This document shows, in pieces, positions 29,149 through 35,988 of a DNA stretch of 62,743 bases. The stretch's first letter is position 1. Each line of letters begins with the position of its first letter. The stretch is from positions 1-62,743 of the forward strand of contig CANHDJ010000018.1 in NCBI GenBank assembly GCA_947459425.1, read 5' to 3'. The notes under the pieces are model-generated. The model saw nothing but the letters and a program-made list of their open reading frames with translations. It made no database searches and was not told where the DNA came from. Position numbers and translations under genes: made by a program. The DNA comes from Ignavibacteria bacterium. Lineage in GTDB: Bacteria; Bacteroidota; Ignavibacteria; Kapaibacteriales; UBA4661.

Positions 29149-30534
29149 TTAGCGAATTTTCGCCATACACGCATCCGCGATTTTCTCCGCTTCGGCTTCA
29201 CTTTGCGCTTCGACGATAACGCGAATAATCGGCTCAGTATTGGAAGTGCGTAGGTGCGCCCAGCCATTGCCAAAGGTAAGCCGCAAACCGTCGTCGGTAT
29301 TGACTTCTGCACCGGGGAAGTGGTTTTTTACCTCGTCAAAAACTTTTGCGGCATCACCGCTAAAGGCTTTTTTGCGCTTAACCATCGAATAGTGCGGCAG
29401 TGCAGCAACAATGCTTGAAAGCGTCATTTTGGGTCGCTCGTGCTTGACTTGTGCCAGCAAAAGCAGTACCAATGCCGTTCCCACAAGCGAGTCGCGTCCG
29501 GCATGGCAAGCGGGCAGAATCACACCGCCACTGCCTTCGCCGCCAATCAGAGAGCCGTGTTCCAGCATTGCCCGCACGACATTGATCTCTCCAACGGGTG
29601 TACGAATAACCTTTACGCCGTAATGTGCCGCAACATCAGCCACAGACTGGGTTGTCGAGAGATTAACGACAACGGGCGCATCGGCTTTTTCGCCAAAATA
29701 TTGCTTATTCCGCAGCGCTGAAAGCGTTGCCAAGACAATCGTGTATTCCTCGAACACCACCCGCCCTCGCTCGTCCACCAGCACAAGTCGGTCAGCATCG
29801 GGGTCAACGGCTACACCAAAATCTGCTTTGTGTTCCAAAACTGCTTTGGCAAGATCGCCGAGATTTTCCGGTATCGGCTCTGGCGTGTGCGGAAAAATAC
29901 CCGTACTGTCGCAGTAAAGCGGGATAACTTCGCAGCCAAATTCTTTCAGCAAATATGGGATAAAATGCGAACCCGCAGCATTGACGGCATCAACAACAAT
30001 GCGGAATTTTTGGTTGCGGATAAGCTCGACATTGCCGGAATTAGAAAAGACGGGCAAAAGCATGATGGATTCGGTATGGTGCGCAGCCGGATTTTGATGC
30101 GTGGTCATACTTTCGCCGTGCTGGTCGGTAACGAAGCTAAAACGGCGCTCTTCCAGACATTGCCAAAAAGCAGCATTCTCTTCCCCATTCAGGAAAATCC
30201 CTTCGCCGTTAATAAACTTCATACCGTTCCACTCGACCGGATTATGCGATGCAGAGATAGAAATGCCGCCCGCTACGGCTTGGTGTTCAGAAAAAAGCTG
30301 CACTGTTGGGGTTGGGACAATACCAAGTTCCAGCACCTCGCGCCCACAAGCGGCAAGCGTGGCGCAAACAATTTTCTCAATCCACTGCCCCGATGGTCGC
30401 CCATCGCGCCCGACAGCAACAATGCCTGGTGGCAGATAGGCTGCAAAAGCAGCCGTGTATTCCGCAACAACAAAGGGGGTGAGTGCGTCGCCAAGCGTGG
30501 CGCGAACTCCGGAAATAGAACGGATAAATGGCAT
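29149..30534 (-). CDS. glmM: Phosphohexomutase, probably phosphoglucosamine mutase
   Basis: This 461-residue alpha-D-phosphohexomutase interconverts hexose 1- and 6-phosphates. It has the phosphoserine loop SASHNP (S96), metal loop DPDADR, sugar loop GEGSGGVI and phosphate-binding TSNTEPIIRV. The overall match is to the GlmM-like branch used for UDP-GlcNAc in Bacteroidota, but a phosphomannomutase or phosphoglucomutase role is possible. The start at 30534 (MPFIRSISGVRATLG) is the family start; longer frames upstream run into an IS remnant whose left end at 30671 lies 136 bp away. The IS may have displaced the native promoter. The cdsA and plsC-like genes lie downstream. Confidence 0.85.
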   Translation of the reverse strand: MPFIRSISGVRATLGDALTPFVVAEYTAAFAAYLPPGIVAVGRDGRPSGQWIEKIVCATLAACGREVLELGIVPTPTVQLFSEHQAVAGGISISASHNPVEWNGMKFINGEGIFLNGEENAAFWQCLEERRFSFVTDQHGESMTTHQNPAAHHTESIMLLPVFSNSGNVELIRNQKFRIVVDAVNAAGSHFIPYLLKEFGCEVIPLYCDSTGIFPHTPEPIPENLGDLAKAVLEHKADFGVAVDPDADRLVLVDERGRVVFEEYTIVLATLSALRNKQYFGEKADAPVVVNLSTTQSVADVAAHYGVKVIRTPVGEINVVRAMLEHGSLIGGEGSGGVILPACHAGRDSLVGTALVLLLLAQVKHERPKMTLSSIVAALPHYSMVKRKKAFSGDAAKVFDEVKNHFPGAEVNTDDGLRLTFGNGWAHLRTSNTEPIIRVIVEAQSEAEAEKIADACMAKIR

Positions 30535-30670
30535 ATTGACTTGATTCTCCTCAAAATACGAAGGTGCGCAAAAACTGGTATATCGCCGAAAAACCCAGAA
30601 AATAACGGCTACAATGAGAGGTGCAAAATAATGACCGCTCAAAATAATCATACCTACACTCTTCTCAAAA

Positions 30671-31210
30671 CAATAGTTCGGACATTTTGAAAAAGTATTA
30701 GCAAAAAAAACTACCTCTTCCGTGATTTGTAAAGTAACCACACTTGTACACTATCACCAGAAGAGGCAGTATGCTCAAAGCACGGGATATAGTAGCAAAA
30801 GCTTCGGTTCTATCCAAGGTTCAACGAAATTTTTTACGCTTAGTCGTTCAGGCTATTCTATGTTGCCGAGAGTTTGTCATTCGTGATGGCAAAGGCTTTA
30901 CTGGTTTGACCTACGCACAAACCCGCAACCTCAACGGCATTGATACACACCTCAACATGAGTATGCTTACCCTTGGACTGACGAAGGCAGAACATTATCA
31001 TAGCGTCGGACTTGAATCCAACAAGCCGCTTTCGATAAATGCCGTTAAAACACGGGCATTCAATGAGCATTTTGCTCGGCGAGTTTTATCCATCTACAGA
31101 CTGTCCTCAGCGATGATAGAAAATTACCCTGAGTTCCAAAACATCAGAAATTACGCCATTATTCAAACGTGAAACCCGAAAAAATATCGGAGAAAATGTC
31201 CGAACCATTG
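30671..31210 (+). mobile_element. Internally deleted insertion sequence (540 bp)
   Basis: The ends are inverted repeats: left CAATAGTTCGGACATTTT (30671-30688) and the reverse complement of the right end CAATGGTTCGGACATTTT, 17 of 18 identical. Inside is a shortened transposase frame. The right end and coding sequence match the element end at 1-135. No clear target-site duplication is visible. The short length and missing catalytic core make it a non-autonomous copy. Confidence 0.8.
30771..31172 (+). pseudogene. Transposase remnant with internal deletion
   Basis: This 133-residue frame starts at an ATG preceded by AGAAGAGG. The N-terminal 40 residues (LSKVQRNFLRLVVQAILCC) are joined to a C-terminal part (GLTYAQTRNLNGIDTHLNMS, then NYAIIQT), while the expected DDE catalytic core is missing. 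The pattern resembles Bacteroidota IS4-like transposases. That family label is tentative. Confidence 0.6.
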
Positions 31211-31232
31211 ATCATGCTCAGATGTTTCAGAA

Positions 31233-32153
31233 CTACGGTTGATTCTTGTACAAAAACGTCCGATGCCGCGCAAAGGAAGCCGAACCAAAAACACCCAAAC
31301 CACCCTCAATGCTTCCTAAGCGATAGTTAAAGCGCGGGTTCTGCCCCAAATTGGTCTGCCGAAACCAATTTGCCCAGTGAATATCGGGCGCATAAATTCT
31401 CAATTCATGGACACCAAACCACTTGAATGCTGTCCAAATCACCGGCGTAAGCGTCACGGCGCGAATACCGGAGCGAACGGTCTCGTTAAAACGCGGCAAA
31501 CTTGCCTCGAAAAAGCGCACAATACGGCGATTCTTCTCACTCGTTGGCGGTTGGAGATACTTTCCATACTCCAAGGTATCCAAACATTCTGTTGAAAACA
31601 TATAATCCGTTACGCCGCTCATCGGTGTCCACGAAATAATCAGCGAATCCGGCGAGGGAAGGCGCGTAGTATCTTTGGGATAGGTTAAGGTATCCTTGGG
31701 CGCACGTACCCACGCAATTTGTTTGGGCGTAGTAGTTGTGCCGCGCAAGGTCAGACGTGTTCTGCCATCGAGTTTGAGGAATGTTGCTTCAAATCGGTAC
31801 AACGTGTTTTCTTTGACACGTTCCGTCGGAGCGGCTTTATAGGTAAATTTTACGGGATCGAATGTTAGCGGTATAACGCGGTCATTCTCGAAAATGCGCA
31901 CGTCTGCTATGCGGACGGCGGAGGCTTCCATCGTAAAAGCGGTGTCAATCCGTACCGAGCGCATGAGGCGAATATCATCTATCGGCTCGCCAACCAGCAA
32001 CAACCCTTGCACGGCGTAATCTTCGATATAATCTTTTATTTCAGGGGTGCCCCAAAAATCTCCAAAGCCCGATGCTTCACAGCCGCTCAAGGCAAGGGCA
32101 AGTAATAAAGTACTCGTTAGCGTCGATATGCGGTGGTGCAATAATCTCTGCAT
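31233..32153 (-). CDS. Lipoprotein, DUF4249-like
   Basis: This protein of about 306 residues starts at 32153, where GGAGAA lies 9 nt upstream. It carries a lipoprotein signal peptide with lipobox LALSGC (Cys near residue 24). The C-terminal region contains FNYRLGSIEGGLGVFGSAS, which resembles the end of DUF4249 proteins. These are usually outer-membrane-associated lipoproteins of unknown role, often paired with TonB receptors; no such receptor is adjacent here. It follows phaJ after a terminator-like hairpin. Confidence 0.6.
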   Translation of the reverse strand: MQRLLHHRISTLTSTLLLALALSGCEASGFGDFWGTPEIKDYIEDYAVQGLLLVGEPIDDIRLMRSVRIDTAFTMEASAVRIADVRIFENDRVIPLTFDPVKFTYKAAPTERVKENTLYRFEATFLKLDGRTRLTLRGTTTTPKQIAWVRAPKDTLTYPKDTTRLPSPDSLIISWTPMSGVTDYMFSTECLDTLEYGKYLQPPTSEKNRRIVRFFEASLPRFNETVRSGIRAVTLTPVIWTAFKWFGVHELRIYAPDIHWANWFRQTNLGQNPRFNYRLGSIEGGLGVFGSASFARHRTFLYKNQP

Positions 32154-32180
32154 AAAACCATTCTCCATGAAAAAGAAAAA

Positions 32181-32216
32181 CTCGCCAGACGGCAGAGTAA
32201 CAAGCCGCCCAGCGAG
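32181..32216 (-). terminator. Terminator hairpin after phaJ, member of the repeated hairpin family
   Basis: CTCGCCAGACGGC (32181-32193) faces GCCGCCCAGCGAG (32204-32216); stem with some mismatches. Read on the minus strand it is followed by TTTTTCTTTTT. It resembles the hairpins at 18696 and 59441. Confidence 0.6.
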
Positions 32217-32250
32217 AATACGAATCAACATTCACAAAACGATTGATTTT

Positions 32251-32649
32251 TTATACGCGGACTGTCGCTTCGCCCTCTATAACCACTTCGCCTCTGGTAT
32301 TAGTTCCCGTGACTTTAAGCGTGACAATAGGTTTTCCTTCGGCAATGGCGGCTACTTCGACGGTTGCCGTTACTTCATCGCCGATAAAAACAGGGCGCAG
32401 AAATTTAATACTCTGCCCCATAGCAATCGTGCCTTCGCCAGGCAGTTCCATACCGATAACACCCGAAAAAAGACTTGCTACGAGCGCTCCATGCACAACG
32501 CGCTGTTTGAACATCGTATTTTTTGCATATTCAGCGTCCAAGTGAATCGGATTTTTGTCGAGCGAAATCTCGGCAAACTGCTTTACATCGGCTTCCGTAA
32601 ACGCTTTTGTTACACTGGCTTTATCACCAATTTTGACTTGCTTAGGCAT
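32251..32649 (-). CDS. phaJ: (R)-specific enoyl-CoA hydratase, PhaJ-like (MaoC domain)
   Basis: This 132-residue hot-dog-fold hydratase has the hydratase-2 motif in FAEISLDKNPIHLDAEYA, where Asp and His are the catalytic pair, followed by VVHGALVASL and a GxxxxxxSxxFxRPVFxGD block. PhaJ converts enoyl-CoA from beta-oxidation to (R)-3-hydroxyacyl-CoA, the PHA synthase substrate. The start at 32649 is the family start (MPKQVKIGDKASV). It lies 138 bp downstream of phaC on the same strand, consistent with PHA synthesis from fatty acids. Confidence 0.9.
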   Translation of the reverse strand: MPKQVKIGDKASVTKAFTEADVKQFAEISLDKNPIHLDAEYAKNTMFKQRVVHGALVASLFSGVIGMELPGEGTIAMGQSIKFLRPVFIGDEVTATVEVAAIAEGKPIVTLKVTGTNTRGEVVIEGEATVRV

Positions 32650-32787
32650 AATTCTTTCAGAAATGTAGGTGGGGAATGAGAAATTATCGGAACACACAAA
32701 AAACATTGAGTGTTGAACGGTGAAGATAATAGCCTCTTTGTACGGGCTTTCTCCCACTATTCAACACTCAACAAACATCAACAACTA

Positions 32788-33921
32788 TTACACCTTTGAG
32801 CGCTCAATAAGCCAGCTGGAAATTGCCGGAGCAACATATTTTTGCGACGAGCCGCTCATAAACACGCCAACGTGTCCGCCCGGGAATTCCACAATTTGTT
32901 TGTCTTTGGATCCGACGGCATCATAGACCGGTTTCGCGCATTCTGGCGGAACAAGGTGGTCTTGTGCCGCGTAGATGGAGAGAATCGGCATAGTAACATT
33001 TTTGAAATCTACTTTGCGACCATCAATAGTAAACTCATTTTTTGAGAGTTCATTACCAATAAAGACACGCTTGGTATATTCACGGTATGCCTCGCCGGGC
33101 TGACCGGGGCTATCAAAAAGCCACCGTTCCATACGGAGGAAGTTTGCAACTTTCTCTTTGCTATCCATAAGGTTGACAAAAGTATGGAATTTCTGAAGGC
33201 GCTGCATTGGCTTAACCATGAGGAAACCAGCATTCATCACCTCGCCAGAGATTGTCCCAACGGCATCCGCGATTGGATCTGGATTGACGTGTTGCGCCCA
33301 TTTGAAAATAAGGCTGTCCGGCAAATTAAACTCAAACGGCGTAACGACGGTAATGAGATTGCGAATTTTTTCCGGGAACAGCGATGAATAAATGAGTGCA
33401 GCAGTACCGCCTTGGCAAATTCCCAAAAGGTTGATGCTCTTTTGACCAGATGCTTTGCGAATATAGTCCACGCAGGAATCCAAGTAATCAACGTAGTCGC
33501 CCACTTCGCGGTAGCGGTCGCCGCGAGTCGGGTACCCCCAGTCAATCGTATAGACTTCCAAGCCAGCTTCCATCATCTTCCCGACGAAACTTTTATCGGG
33601 CTGCAAATCCAAGATGTACTCCTTATTAACCACCGCAAAATTCAGCAATAGCGGCACTTTGCAGGTAGCCTTCGGATTGGGATAATGATAGAGTTTGATT
33701 TTTCCACCATCAACATCCAACACTTTCACGCGGGGCGTTTGACCAACGGCTAAATCGTCTTCGCTCATCTCCTTGAGATGCTGCAAGCCGCGTACAACCT
33801 TGCTGCTCATCTCGGTCATATCTTTCATAAACTGTGCGGGGTCAAGGAACGGTATTGTGTGCTTTTCTGCACCCTTTGCACTACCATTGGCTTTGCCGTT
33901 TTTTTCTGCTGTTTGTGCCAT
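32788..33921 (-). CDS. phaC: PHA synthase subunit PhaC, class III
   Basis: This 377-residue alpha/beta-hydrolase-fold catalytic subunit polymerises (R)-3-hydroxyacyl-CoA at the granule surface. The lipase-like box is LLGICQGG with nucleophile C169; D321 (AAQDHLVP) and H350 (GGHVGVFMSG) complete the triad. Length near 355-380 fits class III, and a PhaE gene is in the same cluster. GGAGCG lies 4 nt before the start. An N-terminal extension of about 25 polar residues is present. Expected to work with the PhaE at 34388. Confidence 0.95.
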   Translation of the reverse strand: MAQTAEKNGKANGSAKGAEKHTIPFLDPAQFMKDMTEMSSKVVRGLQHLKEMSEDDLAVGQTPRVKVLDVDGGKIKLYHYPNPKATCKVPLLLNFAVVNKEYILDLQPDKSFVGKMMEAGLEVYTIDWGYPTRGDRYREVGDYVDYLDSCVDYIRKASGQKSINLLGICQGGTAALIYSSLFPEKIRNLITVVTPFEFNLPDSLIFKWAQHVNPDPIADAVGTISGEVMNAGFLMVKPMQRLQKFHTFVNLMDSKEKVANFLRMERWLFDSPGQPGEAYREYTKRVFIGNELSKNEFTIDGRKVDFKNVTMPILSIYAAQDHLVPPECAKPVYDAVGSKDKQIVEFPGGHVGVFMSGSSQKYVAPAISSWLIERSKV

Positions 33922-33979
33922 AAACGCTCCGTCAAAATTAGGTTGAAAATAGTTGTGAATTGGATTTCAAGGATGATTT

Positions 33980-34204
33980 TTAATTCAACGATTGCCATGT
34001 GCCAAAAACACCTCCAAGCCCCGATGTATCGCCATCGTCGCTGGAAGAATTTTTGCCTCCAAGCCGTGTGTCAATGCTGTCCAGACGTTCCTCCATTCGG
34101 CGCAAACGTTTGTTCATATCACGCAACATGGAGTTTGCTTCGCGCTGCTCCGAAAGGATTCTTTTCAGGAGCGTGAGTACTGTTTGTGCTTGTTCGTCAC
34201 TCAT
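33980..34204 (-). CDS. Small coiled-coil protein in the PHA cluster
   Basis: This 74-residue acidic-tailed protein starts at 34204 (MSDEQAQTVLTLLKRILSEQ). The first 50 residues are predicted coiled coil with heptads ending in LRRMEERLDSIDTRLG; the tail is Gly/Ser/Asp-rich. No signal peptide or membrane helix. It lies between phaE and phaC on the same strand, 58 nt upstream of phaC. I do not recognise its family. It could be a phasin-like or regulatory partner of the granule proteins (inference). Confidence 0.7.
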   Translation of the reverse strand: MSDEQAQTVLTLLKRILSEQREANSMLRDMNKRLRRMEERLDSIDTRLGGKNSSSDDGDTSGLGGVFGTWQSLN

Positions 34205-34286
34205 GGCTTTAAGGCTTGTAGTTAGGAAGAATCGAATTGCTGCTTTGTCTTGGGTAGGAACGTGCCAACACATCGTGGGTAGCCGC

Positions 34287-34310
34287 CAAATATAAAAAAA
34301 AACCTGACAA
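34287..34310 (-). promoter_or_regulatory. Possible promoter inside the phaE terminator
   Basis: On the minus strand TATATTTG (34294-34287) is an exact -7 element. The nearest TTG sites give spacers of 13 or 23 nt (at 34310-34308 or 34320-34318), outside the ideal length, so the call is tentative. It would drive the small coiled-coil gene and phaC. Confidence 0.35.
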
Positions 34311-34329
34311 TTCATAGCAATTGTCAGGT
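34302..34329 (-). terminator. Strong intrinsic terminator of phaE
   Basis: ACCTGACAATT (34302-34312) pairs perfectly with AATTGTCAGGT (34319-34329) across a 6-nt loop. On the minus strand it is followed by a run of T (complement of the A tract at 34294-34302). Confidence 0.85.
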
Positions 34330-34387
34330 AAAAATCTTTTTTTCGTGCAGATAGTTTGCCGAGCGTGTTTTTATAGCCCTTGCAGGA

Positions 34388-35794
34388 TTATTTTTTTGCT
34401 GCGGGTTTCTTTGCTGCCGGGGCTTTTTTTGCGGGAGCTGCTTTTGCTGCGGTTGCTTTTGGAGCAGCCGCTTTCGGAGCTGCTTTTGCTACGGGAGCGT
34501 CAGCTTTTGCTGCGGGCTTTTTGCCGCCGCTCATTGCTTCAATGGATTCTTCCTGCTCAGAAAGTTTGCGCTCCAAACGGCGTACTTGTGTTTTGAGGAA
34601 GTGGATGGATTTATATGCTTCGTCAAGTTCGGAACGTGTTGCAATCGGCAATTCGCTGATCATCAATTCCATGAATTTATCGGTATGCTCTTTTACGCGA
34701 GCGCCGGACACTGAGAGTTCACCTTGTAATTTCGCATATTCGTCTTTGTTGAAAAGCGTGTCGAATGCTGCTTCGCTTGAGCCGACGAAAATTTGGAAAA
34801 ACTCGTCGAAGGTGCGTGGTGCTTTCTCTTTTTGTGCTTGCTGAATGATATAGCCCGTCATGTTCGTGAGCGCATCTTTGCCCGTCGAGAAGACCATTTG
34901 CTGCATTTTGGTATAGTGCGCAGCAAACATAACATACGATTTCAACATTTCTTGAAGAAGGTCAATTGCAACGCGGTCACGTCCGAAAAACACCATGTTC
35001 GTAAGCGGGTTCACAGGCTTTTGAATACTGTCAATCATACCGACATACACTTTTGCTGCTTCTTCAACGTTGCCGGAAGCAAGTGCTGTCATTGCTTTCG
35101 AGGACATCTGTGTCAATTCGCCAACATTGGTGCCAGCAATTTGACCAACATCGCCTAAGTATTTCACGAGAGAATTAATCTGCTCGGTAAATTTTTTCAT
35201 TGTTTCTTCGGCAGGGAAATTGAAGGTCTGCGCGATAATTTTGTTGTATTCGTCGAGGCTCAAATATTTTTGGAGCATCTCAGCCGTCAAACCTGTCTCT
35301 TGCGCCATTTTGATAACGGGCGAAAGAAGTTCGGAGAGTTTGAAATAGGTTTGTGCCATCGTGGTCACGTTATTGACCGCCCCAACAACAACACTGCCAT
35401 TATTGACCATATCCGACATTGCCGCCGGAACACGACCCATTGCGCCCATCCATGAGCTGTACAGGCTTTTCCATGTGTCGTAGAGCGACGTGATATTGCC
35501 CATAAAAGCGGGCATACTGGAGAGTGTGCCGAGGTTCGGAATCATGTTGAATGGGAATGCCGATGCTTGTTTTGCATCGTCGCCCATACCGCCAATATTG
35601 GAAAATCCCGTGAAAGAGCTACCCGTGTTGCTCAGAGTTGTCGCCACTGTACCAGCCAAATCGCCAAGCATGGTGCTGAGATTGCCCGTGATGTTTGCTG
35701 GTAAAACCTCGCCTGCTGCATCCGCCGCTTTTTTGACGACTTCCATTTGCATATTCAGAAGGTCGGTGAAGATATTGCCGCTAAAACTTGCCAT
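34388..35794 (-). CDS. phaE: PHA synthase subunit PhaE (class III) with H1-like Lys/Ala/Pro tail
   Basis: This 468-residue protein is the non-catalytic partner of class III PhaC. It has Gly/Ser/Asn-rich helices, then the PhaE C-terminal core (FFQIFVGSSEAAFDTLFN, YAKLQGELS, LPIATRSELDEAYK), then a coiled coil. The start at 35794 (MASFSGNIF) is chosen for GGAG 8 nt upstream. Unusual: the last 47 residues are 13 Lys and 21 Ala with Pro and only one Asp, like histone H1 or the PhaF phasin tail of Pseudomonas, and typical PhaE lacks this. It may tie granules to the chromosome (inference). Its length also exceeds the usual 350-400 residues. Confidence 0.9.
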   Translation of the reverse strand: MASFSGNIFTDLLNMQMEVVKKAADAAGEVLPANITGNLSTMLGDLAGTVATTLSNTGSSFTGFSNIGGMGDDAKQASAFPFNMIPNLGTLSSMPAFMGNITSLYDTWKSLYSSWMGAMGRVPAAMSDMVNNGSVVVGAVNNVTTMAQTYFKLSELLSPVIKMAQETGLTAEMLQKYLSLDEYNKIIAQTFNFPAEETMKKFTEQINSLVKYLGDVGQIAGTNVGELTQMSSKAMTALASGNVEEAAKVYVGMIDSIQKPVNPLTNMVFFGRDRVAIDLLQEMLKSYVMFAAHYTKMQQMVFSTGKDALTNMTGYIIQQAQKEKAPRTFDEFFQIFVGSSEAAFDTLFNKDEYAKLQGELSVSGARVKEHTDKFMELMISELPIATRSELDEAYKSIHFLKTQVRRLERKLSEQEESIEAMSGGKKPAAKADAPVAKAAPKAAAPKATAAKAAPAKKAPAAKKPAAKK

Positions 35795-35850
35795 GGAAAA
35801 CGCTCCATTGAAAAAAATGTTTGACAAAAAATTGAGTTATTTTTCAAGTG

Positions 35851-35879
35851 CAAATCTACAAAATCAACCACACGCACAC
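35851..35879 (-). promoter_or_regulatory. Probable phaE promoter
   Basis: The minus strand has TAGATTTG (35858-35851), an exact -7 element; the -33 position holds only GTG rather than TTG. Transcription would start about 50 nt before the phaE ATG. Confidence 0.45.
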
Positions 35880-35988
35880 GAGGAAAAAAGCACGAATGAA
35901 AAAATTTTCATTTTTAATTCAGAAAGTTGACATATCAACCATTGATAGTTCGACTGTTGATGTGACAAATAATGAATTGCCTTAAAAA

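Noticed and set aside
29096..29170. ATG start of cdsA at 29170
   Set aside because: It would overlap the mutase stop and add a polar stretch unlike the CdsA N-terminus; the GTG at 29095 fits better, though it is not proven.
29830..30690. 286-residue plus-strand frame antisense to the mutase
   Set aside because: The mutase has clear family motifs over the same bases; the antisense protein has none.
34380..34844. Ala/Phe-rich frame antisense to the phaE tail
   Set aside because: It is the complement of the Lys/Ala repeat and owes its length to composition.
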